From Thermohalobaculum sp039185235 (GTDB taxonomy: Bacteria > Pseudomonadota > Alphaproteobacteria > Rhodobacterales > Rhodobacteraceae): a stretch of DNA of 5,533 nt. The notes below the pieces were generated by a model, which was given only the letters and a program-made list of their open reading frames with translations, ran no database searches and was not told the DNA's origin. The stretch is taken from assembly GCA_039185235.1 (NCBI GenBank), contig JBCDAS010000268.1, positions 1-5,533 on the forward strand. Reading direction: 5' to 3'. The position numbers and the translations under genes were made by a program. Below, in pieces: positions 1-5,533 of the stretch (within the stretch, counting starts at the first letter, position 1; each line of letters starts with the position of its first letter).

Positions 1-138
1 GTCGGCATTGGGGCCGAAGACCGCCGGGAAGTGATGCGGCTGCAGCTTACCCAGCATGACGTTGCAATCGGTGACGGTCAGCGGTCCGCCGCGACGATAG
101 CAGGCGGGGCCCGGGTTCGCCCCGGCGCTTTCAGGGCC
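1..138 (-). pseudogene. Inverted internal fragment of a second hyuA (hydantoinase/oxoprolinase subunit A) copy, open at left edge
   Basis: Read on the minus strand, bases 138 to 1 give 46 uninterrupted codons beginning GPESAGANPGPACYRRGG and ending at GPNAD at the window edge. The same protein segment is encoded on the plus strand at about 396-533 by the long hydantoinase/oxoprolinase gene. Aligned codon by codon by eye, 45 of 46 residues agree (one Ala/Ser difference), while 21 of 138 bases differ, almost all at third positions. That pattern means the fragment derives from a homologous gene that stayed under protein-level selection, not from a recent copy of this one. The segment belongs to the HyuA catalytic domain (conserved GANPGPACYRRGG region). 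Its N-terminal part is missing, because the minus-strand frame stops matching the family beyond base 138. It may continue leftward outside the window. It could be a paralog broken by an inversion, or sequence from a related strain joined during assembly. Confidence 0.85.
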
Positions 139-2957
139 GCGATGCGATCCTGTCGGGTCCTGCGGGCGGCGTGGTTGGCATGGTGCGCTCCGCCGGAGAG
201 CTTGGATATGATAAGCTGATCGGCTTCGATATGGGCGGCACGTCTACGGATGTCTGCCACTATGCTGGTGCCTACGAGCGCAGCTTCGAGACGGAAGTCG
301 CGGGGGTGCGCATGCGCGCGCCGATGATGAATATCCACACGGTGGCGGCGGGCGGTGGCTCCATCCTGACCTTCCGGGATGACCGTTTTCAGGTGGGGCC
401 GGAAAGCGCGGGCGCCAATCCGGGGCCTGCCTGCTATCGCCGCGGCGGTCCGCTGACCGTCACCGATTGCAACGTGATGCTGGGCAAGCTGCAGCCCCAT
501 CATTTTCCGTCTGTCTTTGGCCCGAATGCGGATGAGCCGCTGGACACCGATGTCGTGCGCCAGAAATTCGAAGCTCTGGCCGCCGAGATTGCCGCGGCCA
601 CCGGCGAGGCCCCGCGCAGCCCCGAGGATCTGGCCGAGGGCTTCCTCAGGATCGCGGTCGAGAACATGGCGAACGCCATCAAGAAGATCTCCGTCCAGCG
701 TGGCTATGACGTGACCCGCTATACGCTGCAGTGCTTTGGCGGGGCAGGGGGGCAGCACGCCTGTCTGGTGGCCGATGCCCTGGGGATGGAGACGGTTTTT
801 GTCCATCCCTATGCTGGGGTTCTGTCGGCATACGGCATGGGCCTGGCGGAAATCCGCGCTCTGCGCGAACGGGCGTTCGAACGCCCGATCCGCGAGATCG
901 ACGATGCCCGCGACGCGTTGCAGGAACTGGCCGAAGAGGCGATCAACGAGGTCCGGTACCAGGGCGTTGCTCACACGGATATCCGCATCGAGAGCCGGGC
1001 GCACCTGCGCTACAAAGGCTCACACCAGGCGCTGGAGGTAGACTTTGGCGACACCCGTCTGCTGCGCCAGCGATTCAACCAAGCGCACAAGGCGCGGTAC
1101 GGATTTGCCTCGGAAGATCGCGAGCTGATCTTTGAAGCCCTGGCGGTCGAGGCGATCGGTGGCGCATCCGAGGTCGCGGACAAGGAAACGCCCACCGTCG
1201 ACACGCACCCGGTCGCCGTCGATCAGGTGCCCATGCAGGGCACCACGGTGCCGCTTTACGATCGCGACCGCATGGCCTCGGGCCAGCGCGTCCAGGGCCC
1301 TTGCATCATCAAGGAACCCACCGGCACCAACATCGTCGAGCCGGAATGGCAGGCCGAAATCAACCCTTGGGGCCACCTGATCCTGACCCGCACCAAGCCT
1401 CTGGAACGGGCCGAGGCGATCGGAACCGACGCCGATCCGGTGATGCTGGAGGTCTTCAACAACCTCTTCATGTCCATCGCCGAACAGATGGGCGCGACTC
1501 TGGCCAACACGGCATACTCTGTGAACATCAAGGAACGCCTCGATTTCTCCTGCGCGCTCTTCGATCCCACCGGCGGGCTGGTGGCGAACGCGCCGCACGT
1601 GCCGGTGCATTTGGGGTCGATGTCGGAATCGATCCGCACCGTGATCCGCCTGAACCCCGAGATGAAACCCGGCGATGTCTATGTGCTGAACGCGCCCTTC
1701 AACGGCGGCACGCATTTGCCCGATGTGACCGTGATCACGCCGGTCTGGGACGAGGCGGGGAGCCAGGTGCTGTTCTACGTGGGCTCCCGCGGCCACCATG
1801 CCGATATCGGCGGGCGCACCCCGGGCTCGGCGCCTCCTGACTCGACCCATATCGACGAGGAAGGCGTGCTGATCGACAATTTCAAACTGGTCGATCAGGG
1901 CACCCTGCGCGAGGCAGAGACCCGCGCCCTCCTCCTCTCCGGCCAATACCCGGTCCGCAATATCGAAGAGAACATGGCCGATCTCAAAGCCCAGATCGCC
2001 GCCAACGAGACCGGCGCCCAGCAAGTCCGCAAGATGGTCGCCCAGTTCGGACTCGACGCGGTCCAGGCCTATATGCGCCATGTCCAGGACAACGCGGAGG
2101 AGAGCGTCCGCCGCGTCATTGGCGCCCTGAAAGACGGCTCCTATGACTATGAGCTCGACAATGGCGAATTCATCCGCGCCGCCATCCGGGTCGACCACGC
2201 CAACCGCGAGGCCACGATCGACTTCACCGGCACGGCCGACAAGAACCCCTATAACTACAACGCCCCGCTCGCCGTCTGCCACGCGGTCGTGCTCTATGTC
2301 TTCCGCACGCTGGTAGGCTCAGACATCCCGCTCAATGAGGGCTGCTTCAAACCGCTCAAGATCATCGCGCCCCAGGGTTCGATGCTGAACGCTGAATACC
2401 CCTCCGCCGTAATCGCGGGCAACACCGAGGTCAGCCAGCTCACCTGCAACGCGCTCTTCGGCGCGCTCGGGGTGATCGCGGGCAGCCAAGCGACCATGAA
2501 CAACTTCATCTGGGGCAATGAGCGGCTGCAGAATTACGAGACCATCTGCGGCGGCACGGGTGCTGGCCCCGACTTCAACGGCTGCTCGGCGGTCCAGACC
2601 CACATGACCAACACCCTGATGACCGACCCGGAGGTGCTGGAATGGCGCTTCCCCGTCAGGCTCGAGGAGTTCTCGATCCGCGCAGGCTCCGGCGGCGACG
2701 GCGCCCACAAGGGCGGCGACGGCATCACGCGCCGCCTGCGCTTCCTCGAGGCGATGACCGTCACCACCCTCTGCTCCCATCGCCGCATCGCGCCCTTCGG
2801 CGTCGCGGGCGGCAGCCCGGGCGAAGTCGGCCGCGAATGGGTCGAACGCGCCGATGGCACCATCGAGGCCCACGCCGGCAACGACCGCTCCGAAGTCGCC
2901 CCAGGAGACAGCTTCGTCCTCTGCACCCCAGGGGGCGGGGGCTACGGCACGCCCTGA
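126..2957 (+). CDS. Fused HyuA-HyuB hydantoinase / 5-oxoprolinase, N-terminally truncated
   Basis: This encodes most of a HyuA-HyuB fusion of the ATP-dependent 5-oxoprolinase/N-methylhydantoinase family, cytoplasmic enzymes that open 5-oxoproline or hydantoin rings using ATP. Recognisable homology starts at about 126 (RFQGRDAILSGPAGG). The first usable start is GTG at 171, which would give 928 residues and cut into that motif. Counting from 171, the phosphate-binding DMGGTSTD motif is at residues 20-27, and the rest of the HyuA domain with GANPGPACYRRGG runs to about 400. The HyuB domain runs from about 422 to the end, with SCALFDPTGGLVANAP, RAGSGGDGAHKGGDG and the typical C-terminal PGGGGYG. 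Fused members are usually about 1200 residues, so roughly 250-280 N-terminal residues (the Hydant_A_N domain and the start of HyuA) are absent. The frame has stops at 57 and 72, and the DNA before 126 belongs to an inverted homologous fragment. There is no ribosome binding site before 171. The exact substrate cannot be told; 5-oxoproline is favoured by the fusion. It is probably non-functional as it stands, unless the junction is an assembly error. Confidence 0.9.
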   Translation, partial: RFQGRDAILSGPAGGVVGMVRSAGELGYDKLIGFDMGGTSTDVCHYAGAYERSFETEVAGVRMRAPMMNIHTVAAGGGSILTFRDDRFQVGPESAGANPGPACYRRGGPLTVTDCNVMLGKLQPHHFPSVFGPNADEPLDTDVVRQKFEALAAEIAAATGEAPRSPEDLAEGFLRIAVENMANAIKKISVQRGYDVTRYTLQCFGGAGGQHACLVADALGMETVFVHPYAGVLSAYGMGLAEIRALRERAFERPIREIDDARDALQELAEEAINEVRYQGVAHTDIRIESRAHLRYKGSHQALEVDFGDTRLLRQRFNQAHKARYGFASEDRELIFEALAVEAIGGASEVADKETPTVDTHPVAVDQVPMQGTTVPLYDRDRMASGQRVQGPCIIKEPTGTNIVEPEWQAEINPWGHLILTRTKPLERAEAIGTDADPVMLEVFNNLFMSIAEQMGATLANTAYSVNIKERLDFSCALFDPTGGLVANAPHVPVHLGSMSESIRTVIRLNPEMKPGDVYVLNAPFNGGTHLPDVTVITPVWDEAGSQVLFYVGSRGHHADIGGRTPGSAPPDSTHIDEEGVLIDNFKLVDQGTLREAETRALLLSGQYPVRNIEENMADLKAQIAANETGAQQVRKMVAQFGLDAVQAYMRHVQDNAEESVRRVIGALKDGSYDYELDNGEFIRAAIRVDHANREATIDFTGTADKNPYNYNAPLAVCHAVVLYVFRTLVGSDIPLNEGCFKPLKIIAPQGSMLNAEYPSAVIAGNTEVSQLTCNALFGALGVIAGSQATMNNFIWGNERLQNYETICGGTGAGPDFNGCSAVQTHMTNTLMTDPEVLEWRFPVRLEEFSIRAGSGGDGAHKGGDGITRRLRFLEAMTVTTLCSHRRIAPFGVAGGSPGEVGREWVERADGTIEAHAGNDRSEVAPGDSFVLCTPGGGGYGTP

Positions 2958-2960
2958 AGA

Positions 2961-3749
2961 ATGGCCCAACCCGGTATCTGGTCCTCTGGCACCCTAGTTG
3001 GTCGACTGATGGTTCCTGCGGGGCTCTGCGTCGCGGTCGGTTTCGGTGCAACCCCAAGTTTTGATGGAGCACCTCCGGCGGGTGCGTTGGCGCTGTTCTG
3101 GTGGGCTGCCTTGGCCGGGCCGTTCCTGCCTCTGATCGCGTCCTTTGCGGTTGTCATCTGTCGCCCTCAGTTGTCTGCTGGGCCTGTGCTCGCGCTGCTG
3201 ACACTGATAGGTTTCATCGGAGCAGGTTTTGGACTGGTCGTTCTTGTCGCCGGGCGACCATCAATCTGGATCGCGCAGTTTGCGGTCTTCACCGCGCTTT
3301 CTGGTGGCGTTTTTTGCCTGCTGCGGAGTGAGGTCAATCACTTGACTGTGCACGTTTGCGGGGGCTGTTTGCTGGCGCTGTCCATTCTAGCATCACTTTG
3401 GTCTGTGGGCGCAGGGCTCCGCGCCTACCAACACGCCCAAGACTTGGCAGATGGTCGGCCATACTGCATTGCTTATCATGGGCTGGACCGGCCAATCCGC
3501 TCCCTAAGTGATTTGCGCGGAGGCTGGCTTTGGACTGGTCATGATGGCTTCAAGTTGGGCGATCAATGGTACTTTGATGCCCTCCTAATCATCAAGGACG
3601 GGCAGATCTACAACTGGTCCCATCGGGCAATGCGCTTTCATCTGCTCCCCGGCCAATCTGCCGAGATTGATCGACGCTTCATCGCAGGCCCTCTCTCACC
3701 GATTTGTAGACCGGTTCCCGACTTTCTTGCGAGATTGCCGATCCTTTGA
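2961..3749 (+). CDS. Unrecognised integral membrane protein with soluble C-terminal domain
   Basis: A 262-residue protein that I cannot assign to a named family. Hydrophobic segments lie at about residues 12-30, 41-67, 73-98, 102-121 and 131-154, suggesting five inner-membrane passes. A soluble tail of about 108 residues follows, with RPYCIAYHG (167-175), a tryptophan/glycine-rich stretch GGWLWTGHDG and a DALLIIKDGQIYNWS stretch (206-220). The tail resembles, from memory only, hypothetical proteins of Rhodobacterales with a similar RPYCI...YNWS layout. The ATG lies 3 bases after the hyuAB stop, with no convincing Shine-Dalgarno sequence, so translation may be coupled to hyuAB or the true start may be ATG 3009 (residue 17). 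Codon use is more relaxed than in neighbouring genes (TTG, CTA, GAT, CAA are common). The absence of stops over 262 codons and the coherent hydrophobicity pattern support a real gene; function is unknown. Confidence 0.75.
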   Translation: MAQPGIWSSGTLVGRLMVPAGLCVAVGFGATPSFDGAPPAGALALFWWAALAGPFLPLIASFAVVICRPQLSAGPVLALLTLIGFIGAGFGLVVLVAGRPSIWIAQFAVFTALSGGVFCLLRSEVNHLTVHVCGGCLLALSILASLWSVGAGLRAYQHAQDLADGRPYCIAYHGLDRPIRSLSDLRGGWLWTGHDGFKLGDQWYFDALLIIKDGQIYNWSHRAMRFHLLPGQSAEIDRRFIAGPLSPICRPVPDFLARLPIL

Positions 3750-3801
3750 TCCACTGCGCACAAACTTGCAGCCGCATCGCTCAGATCCTCCGACCTCGCT
3801 G

Positions 3802-3905
3802 TTTGTCCCGAAAAGTCCGGGACCTCGGATCTTTTGTCCGGGTTTTTCCCAGATCTGTTAATCGCGATTTTGTGCGAACTTTGTCGCGAAAAATCCGCTC
3901 AGATC
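3802..3905. repeat. Degenerate direct repeat, units TTTGTC...GATC
   Basis: Copy 1 at 3802-3831 starts TTTGTCCCGAAAAGTCCG. Copy 2 at 3880-3905 starts TTTGTCGCGAAAAATCCG, matching at 16 of 18 positions. After a 4-base gap in alignment both continue CTC(G/A)GATC, so 23 of 26 aligned bases agree. A looser third unit lies between them at 3833-3855 (TTTGTCCGGG...CCCAGATC). Copy 1 also contains a small inverted repeat, GTCCCG (3805-3810) with CGGGAC (3818-3823). The array lies in the gap upstream of ubiK and downstream of the membrane-protein gene. It could be a set of protein-binding sites, a decayed repeat element, or part of a weak terminator; the sequence does not decide. Confidence 0.55.
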
Positions 3906-3913
3906 CCGAAATA

Positions 3914-3960
3914 GGCGCCCCCGCGCTATGCCGCAGTTGAACGCCTCGCGGATCGGCGCC
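3914..3960 (+). promoter_or_regulatory. Inverted repeat (possible leader hairpin) upstream of ubiK
   Basis: GGCGCC at 3914-3919 and CCGCG at 3921-3925 can pair with CGCGG at 3947-3951 and GGCGCC at 3955-3960. This gives an 11-base-pair, two-part stem with a small asymmetric internal loop and a 21-base terminal loop. It ends 37 bases before the chosen ubiK start, so it would sit in the leader if transcription begins upstream, or could be a binding site in DNA. No T-run follows, so it is not a standard intrinsic terminator. In GC-rich DNA a stem of this size can occur by chance. Confidence 0.35.
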
Positions 3961-3982
3961 ATATCTAATGCGTGACGAGAAC

Positions 3983-3989
3983 AAAGGGG
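3983..3989 (+). promoter_or_regulatory. Ribosome binding site deciding the ubiK start
   Basis: AAAGGGG lies 8 bases before ATG 3998. The alternative in-frame ATG at 3968 has no purine-rich site upstream, and the ten extra residues it would add are not typical of the family. This site therefore supports the start at 3998. Confidence 0.65.
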
Positions 3990-3997
3990 CGCGCAAC

Positions 3998-4246
3998 ATG
4001 CAAACCAGAGATAAGCTGTTCGACGATCTGAGCGCGTTGATGACCAACGCCGCGGGCGTGGCCCAAGGCATGCGGGAGGAGGCGGAAACCGCCATCCGCT
4101 CCCGCCTCGATCGGTTCTTGTCCGAGAGCAATATGGTCACCCGTGAAGAGTTCGATGCCGTGCGTGAAATGGCCATCCTGGCGCGGGAAGAGAACGCGGC
4201 CCTGAAGGCGCGGATCGAGGCCTTGGAGGCCGCGTCCGAAGGCTGA
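3998..4246 (+). CDS. ubiK: UbiK-family accessory factor (BMFP/YqiC-like coiled-coil protein)
   Basis: An 82-residue protein beginning MQTRDKLFDDLSALMTNAAG, a typical start of the UbiK / BMFP (formerly DUF526, YqiC) family, whose members are about 80-100 residues long. The N-terminal half is an amphipathic helix (about 4-42). The second half (about 48-79) carries the family's VTREEFDAVREMA motif followed by a charged heptad-like coiled coil, REENAALKARIEALEA. In enterobacteria UbiK assists aerobic ubiquinone biosynthesis, probably by helping the Ubi enzyme complex and its lipid substrates; membrane fusion activity has been described for relatives in vitro. That role in this organism is inferred from family membership. 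The start at 3998 is chosen for its ribosome binding site; the longer reading from 3968 would give 92 residues. It runs convergently into bchP with only 3 bases between the stop codons, and no hairpin terminator is obvious between them. Confidence 0.85.
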   Translation: MQTRDKLFDDLSALMTNAAGVAQGMREEAETAIRSRLDRFLSESNMVTREEFDAVREMAILAREENAALKARIEALEAASEG

Positions 4247-4249
4247 TCC

Positions 4250-5452
4250 TCAGGCCGGAACCAGCCCCATCAAATGGGCTATGTTCTTGAAAAATATACG
4301 AATATGGGCGAGCGGCTTGGCCTTCACCAGCTCCTTGTTCATATAGGCGTCGAAGGTGAGTTCCTGGACATCCTTGTCGCGGCAGATGGCGACGAACCGC
4401 TCCCGCCGGTTGTCGTCGATATACCAGTAATCCTGCATCTTCCGCAGGATCCAAAAGACGCCGCCATGCTGGCGCAGGAAGCGTTTGCGGGCGAGACCGA
4501 GCGCCTTGGCCCGGGCGGCCTCGGTCTTGGCGGCGAGCGCTTCGGCAACGGCTTCGCCGGCGCATCGGCCCGCATACATGGCATAGAAGATGCCCTCGCC
4601 AGAAGACGGTGCGACGACGCCTGCGGCATCTCCGGCCAAGACCACGTCCTGGCCATTGTCCCATTTGTCCAATGGTTTCAGGGGGATAGGGGCGCCCTCA
4701 CGGCGAATGGTCTCCGCCTCGGCCAAACCTGAGACATCCCGCAGATCGGCGGTTGCCTGCTTTACCGAATGCTCGGTCAACTCGGTCCCCATGCCAACCG
4801 AGGTCTGCTCTCCATGGGGGAAAACCCAGCCATAGAAGTCAGGCGAGATGCGCCCATCATAATAGACATCACACCGGTCCGGCTCGAACCCGTCAATATG
4901 GTGGGTTTCCGGCGAGCGGACGATCTCGTGATAAGCGATCACATAAGGGATGCTATCGCCGCCAGGAACCTCTTGGCGGGCCACATTGGAGCGGGCACCA
5001 TCGGCGCCAATGACGAATTTCGTGCGCAGTCTCGCTGTCCCACCATCATGGCCCCCGGCCTTTGGGCGGTAATGCACGATCACACCCTGGTCATCGCGCT
5101 CGATCCGGTTGAATGTGCCGGTGAGCCGTGTGGCGCCATGCTGTGCCGCCCGGTCGCGCAGATACTCGTCGAAATGCTCCCGGTCGACCATGCCGACATA
5201 GCCGCCTTCAATTGGGATATCGACGCGTTTGCCCTTGGGTGAGATCATCCTGGCGCGCTGGATCTTGGCGACCAATTGCGCCTCGTCGATCTCGAACATG
5301 TCGATGGCGCGCGGTGGAATGGCGCCACCGCAGGGTTTAATCCGGCCAGCTTTGTCAATTAAAGCAACGGCATAGCCCTGTTTGGCGAGATCCTCGGCGG
5401 CTGTGGCGCCGCAAGGGCCGCCTCCGACAATGACGACGTCAAAGCTGTCCAT
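4250..5452 (-). CDS. bchP: Geranylgeranyl reductase of bacteriochlorophyll synthesis
   Basis: A 400-residue flavoprotein of the BchP/ChlP family, full length for the family (about 390-400). It uses NADPH to reduce three double bonds of the geranylgeranyl tail, producing phytylated bacteriochlorophyll a, or phytyl diphosphate for the same end. The N-terminal FAD-binding fold has VVIVGGGPCGATAAE (6-20) followed by the family signature KPCGGAIPP (39-47). The second FAD motif GADGARSNVAR is at 149-159, and LAGDAAGVVAPSSGEG (272-287) is the conserved GD region contacting flavin ribityl and phosphate. The C-terminal part (about 320-400), with FWILRKMQDYWYIDD, matches the BchP-type tail rather than archaeal geranylgeranyl reductases. 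ATG 5452 is preceded by AGGAGA at an 8-base spacing, and the upstream gene stops only 3 bases before it, so the two are in one leftward operon. In several purple bacteria idi follows bchP; here ubiK lies there instead, in opposite orientation. No frameshift or missing motif is seen. Confidence 0.96.
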   Translation of the reverse strand: MDSFDVVIVGGGPCGATAAEDLAKQGYAVALIDKAGRIKPCGGAIPPRAIDMFEIDEAQLVAKIQRARMISPKGKRVDIPIEGGYVGMVDREHFDEYLRDRAAQHGATRLTGTFNRIERDDQGVIVHYRPKAGGHDGGTARLRTKFVIGADGARSNVARQEVPGGDSIPYVIAYHEIVRSPETHHIDGFEPDRCDVYYDGRISPDFYGWVFPHGEQTSVGMGTELTEHSVKQATADLRDVSGLAEAETIRREGAPIPLKPLDKWDNGQDVVLAGDAAGVVAPSSGEGIFYAMYAGRCAGEAVAEALAAKTEAARAKALGLARKRFLRQHGGVFWILRKMQDYWYIDDNRRERFVAICRDKDVQELTFDAYMNKELVKAKPLAHIRIFFKNIAHLMGLVPA

Positions 5453-5455
5453 GGG

Positions 5456-5533
5456 TCATTCTCCTGGAACGGCAAGTGGGGGGCGGGTCAGGCCCTGAAC
5501 GGCGCGCAGCGCTAGCAGCGCTGCGATGAGGAA
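5456..5533 (-). CDS. C-terminal end of a membrane protein upstream of bchP, probably PucC-like (Bch2/ORF428)
   Basis: On the minus strand, the frame entering from the right edge reads FLIAALLALRAVQGLTRPPL and ends in TGA at 5456-5458, 3 bases before the bchP ATG. Only 25 residues are visible: an apparent transmembrane helix end followed by a short polar tail. In Rhodobacter-type photosynthesis clusters the gene between bchG and bchP is a PucC/LhaA-family major-facilitator-like protein (ORF428, Bch2) that ends in a membrane helix. The identification rests on this gene order and on hydrophobicity, not on any diagnostic motif. The close spacing implies co-transcription with bchP. Confidence 0.55.
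   Translation of the reverse strand, partial: FLIAALLALRAVQGLTRPPLAVPGE
5460..5465 (-). promoter_or_regulatory. Ribosome binding site of bchP
   Basis: On the minus strand AGGAGA lies 8 bases before the bchP ATG and overlaps the last codons of the upstream gene (CCA GGA GAA TGA). The strong match and ideal spacing support ATG 5452 as the start and suggest bchP is translated efficiently, possibly with re-initiation after the upstream stop. Confidence 0.8.

Larger units (their letters stand above)
3750..3997. other. Intergenic region without a gene, carrying repeats and a leader hairpin
   Basis: About 250 bases separate the membrane-protein stop from the chosen ubiK start. Short open frames here have no family features and no ribosome binding sites, so I see no gene. 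The stretch is more AT-rich than its surroundings in the middle (about 3800-3900). It holds three TTTGTC...GATC units and, further right, an inverted repeat. No clear sigma-70 promoter or strong terminator could be named. Confidence 0.6.

Noticed and set aside
31..219. A 62-codon plus-strand open frame at the left edge
   Set aside because: It is the shadow of the inverted hyuA fragment running into hyuAB out of frame; the protein makes no sense in either family.
78..1004. A 308-codon minus-strand open frame crossing the inverted-repeat junction
   Set aside because: It reads the inverted hyuA fragment in a wrong frame (the true minus frame gives GPESAGANPGPA) and is antisense to hyuAB elsewhere. 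The length is a by-product of codon bias.
1020..2282. A 420-codon open frame on the minus strand opposite hyuAB
   Set aside because: It lies entirely antisense to a protein with clear HyuA/HyuB motifs. Its composition is what a GC-rich gene with strong third-position bias produces on the opposite strand, and it has no recognisable motifs.
2319..2969. Minus-strand open frame of 216 codons over the HyuB end
   Set aside because: Alanine/glycine/aspartate-rich shadow translation of a GC-rich gene; no start signal or family feature.
3805..3823. GTCCCG/CGGGAC hairpin as an intrinsic terminator after the membrane-protein gene
   Set aside because: The stem is only 6 base pairs with a 7-base loop, and the nearest T-run (TTTT at 3832) is 8 bases beyond the stem. 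It is more simply part of the direct repeat.
3667..3940. Short plus-strand open frames in the region after the membrane protein
   Set aside because: No ribosome binding sites, no recognisable motifs, and they overlap the repeat array or the end of the membrane-protein gene in other frames.
4274..4732. Plus-strand open frames opposite bchP
   Set aside because: bchP is full length with all family motifs, and the opposing frames show no motifs or start signals.

Overview
The window is GC-rich alphaproteobacterial DNA. It most probably comes from a member of the Rhodobacterales that makes bacteriochlorophyll a, such as an aerobic anoxygenic phototroph of the roseobacter type. The main evidence is a full-length bchP (geranylgeranyl reductase), transcribed leftward directly behind the tail of another membrane-protein gene, as in the bchG/bch2/bchP part of photosynthesis gene clusters. 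The taxonomic placement is an inference from gene content and style, not from a search.

Left part (1-2957): a fused HyuA-HyuB (5-oxoprolinase / N-methylhydantoinase type) gene runs rightward but has lost its N-terminal quarter. Bases 1-138 are not its missing 5' end. They are an inverted, diverged copy of an internal segment of the same gene family: 46 codons on the minus strand, 45 of 46 residues identical to residues encoded further along the plus-strand gene, with nearly all differences synonymous. The two pieces join head to head through about 14 bases that are valid codons of both copies. The long plus-strand gene also changes leucine codon preference abruptly near base 1925 (CTG before, CTC after), suggesting a mosaic. 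Either the locus has been rearranged between two homologous genes, or the contig is a chimera.

Middle part (2958-3997): a small unrecognised membrane protein with about five hydrophobic segments and a soluble C-terminal domain starts 3 bases after the hyuAB stop. It is followed by about 250 bases without a gene. This gap contains a degenerate direct repeat (TTTGTC...GATC units) and, closer to the next gene, a long-armed inverted repeat.

Right part (3998-5533): a short UbiK-family (BMFP/YqiC-like) coiled-coil protein runs rightward and meets bchP tail to tail with only 3 bases between the stop codons. bchP follows on the minus strand with a good ribosome binding site that sits at the end of the upstream gene. 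Only the last 25 codons of that upstream gene are inside the window. By gene order it is probably the PucC/LhaA-type transporter-like protein (Bch2/ORF428) that often precedes bchP. bchP and its upstream neighbour form a leftward operon; ubiK and the left-hand genes run rightward, so the 4246/4250 boundary looks like the edge of the photosynthesis gene cluster.
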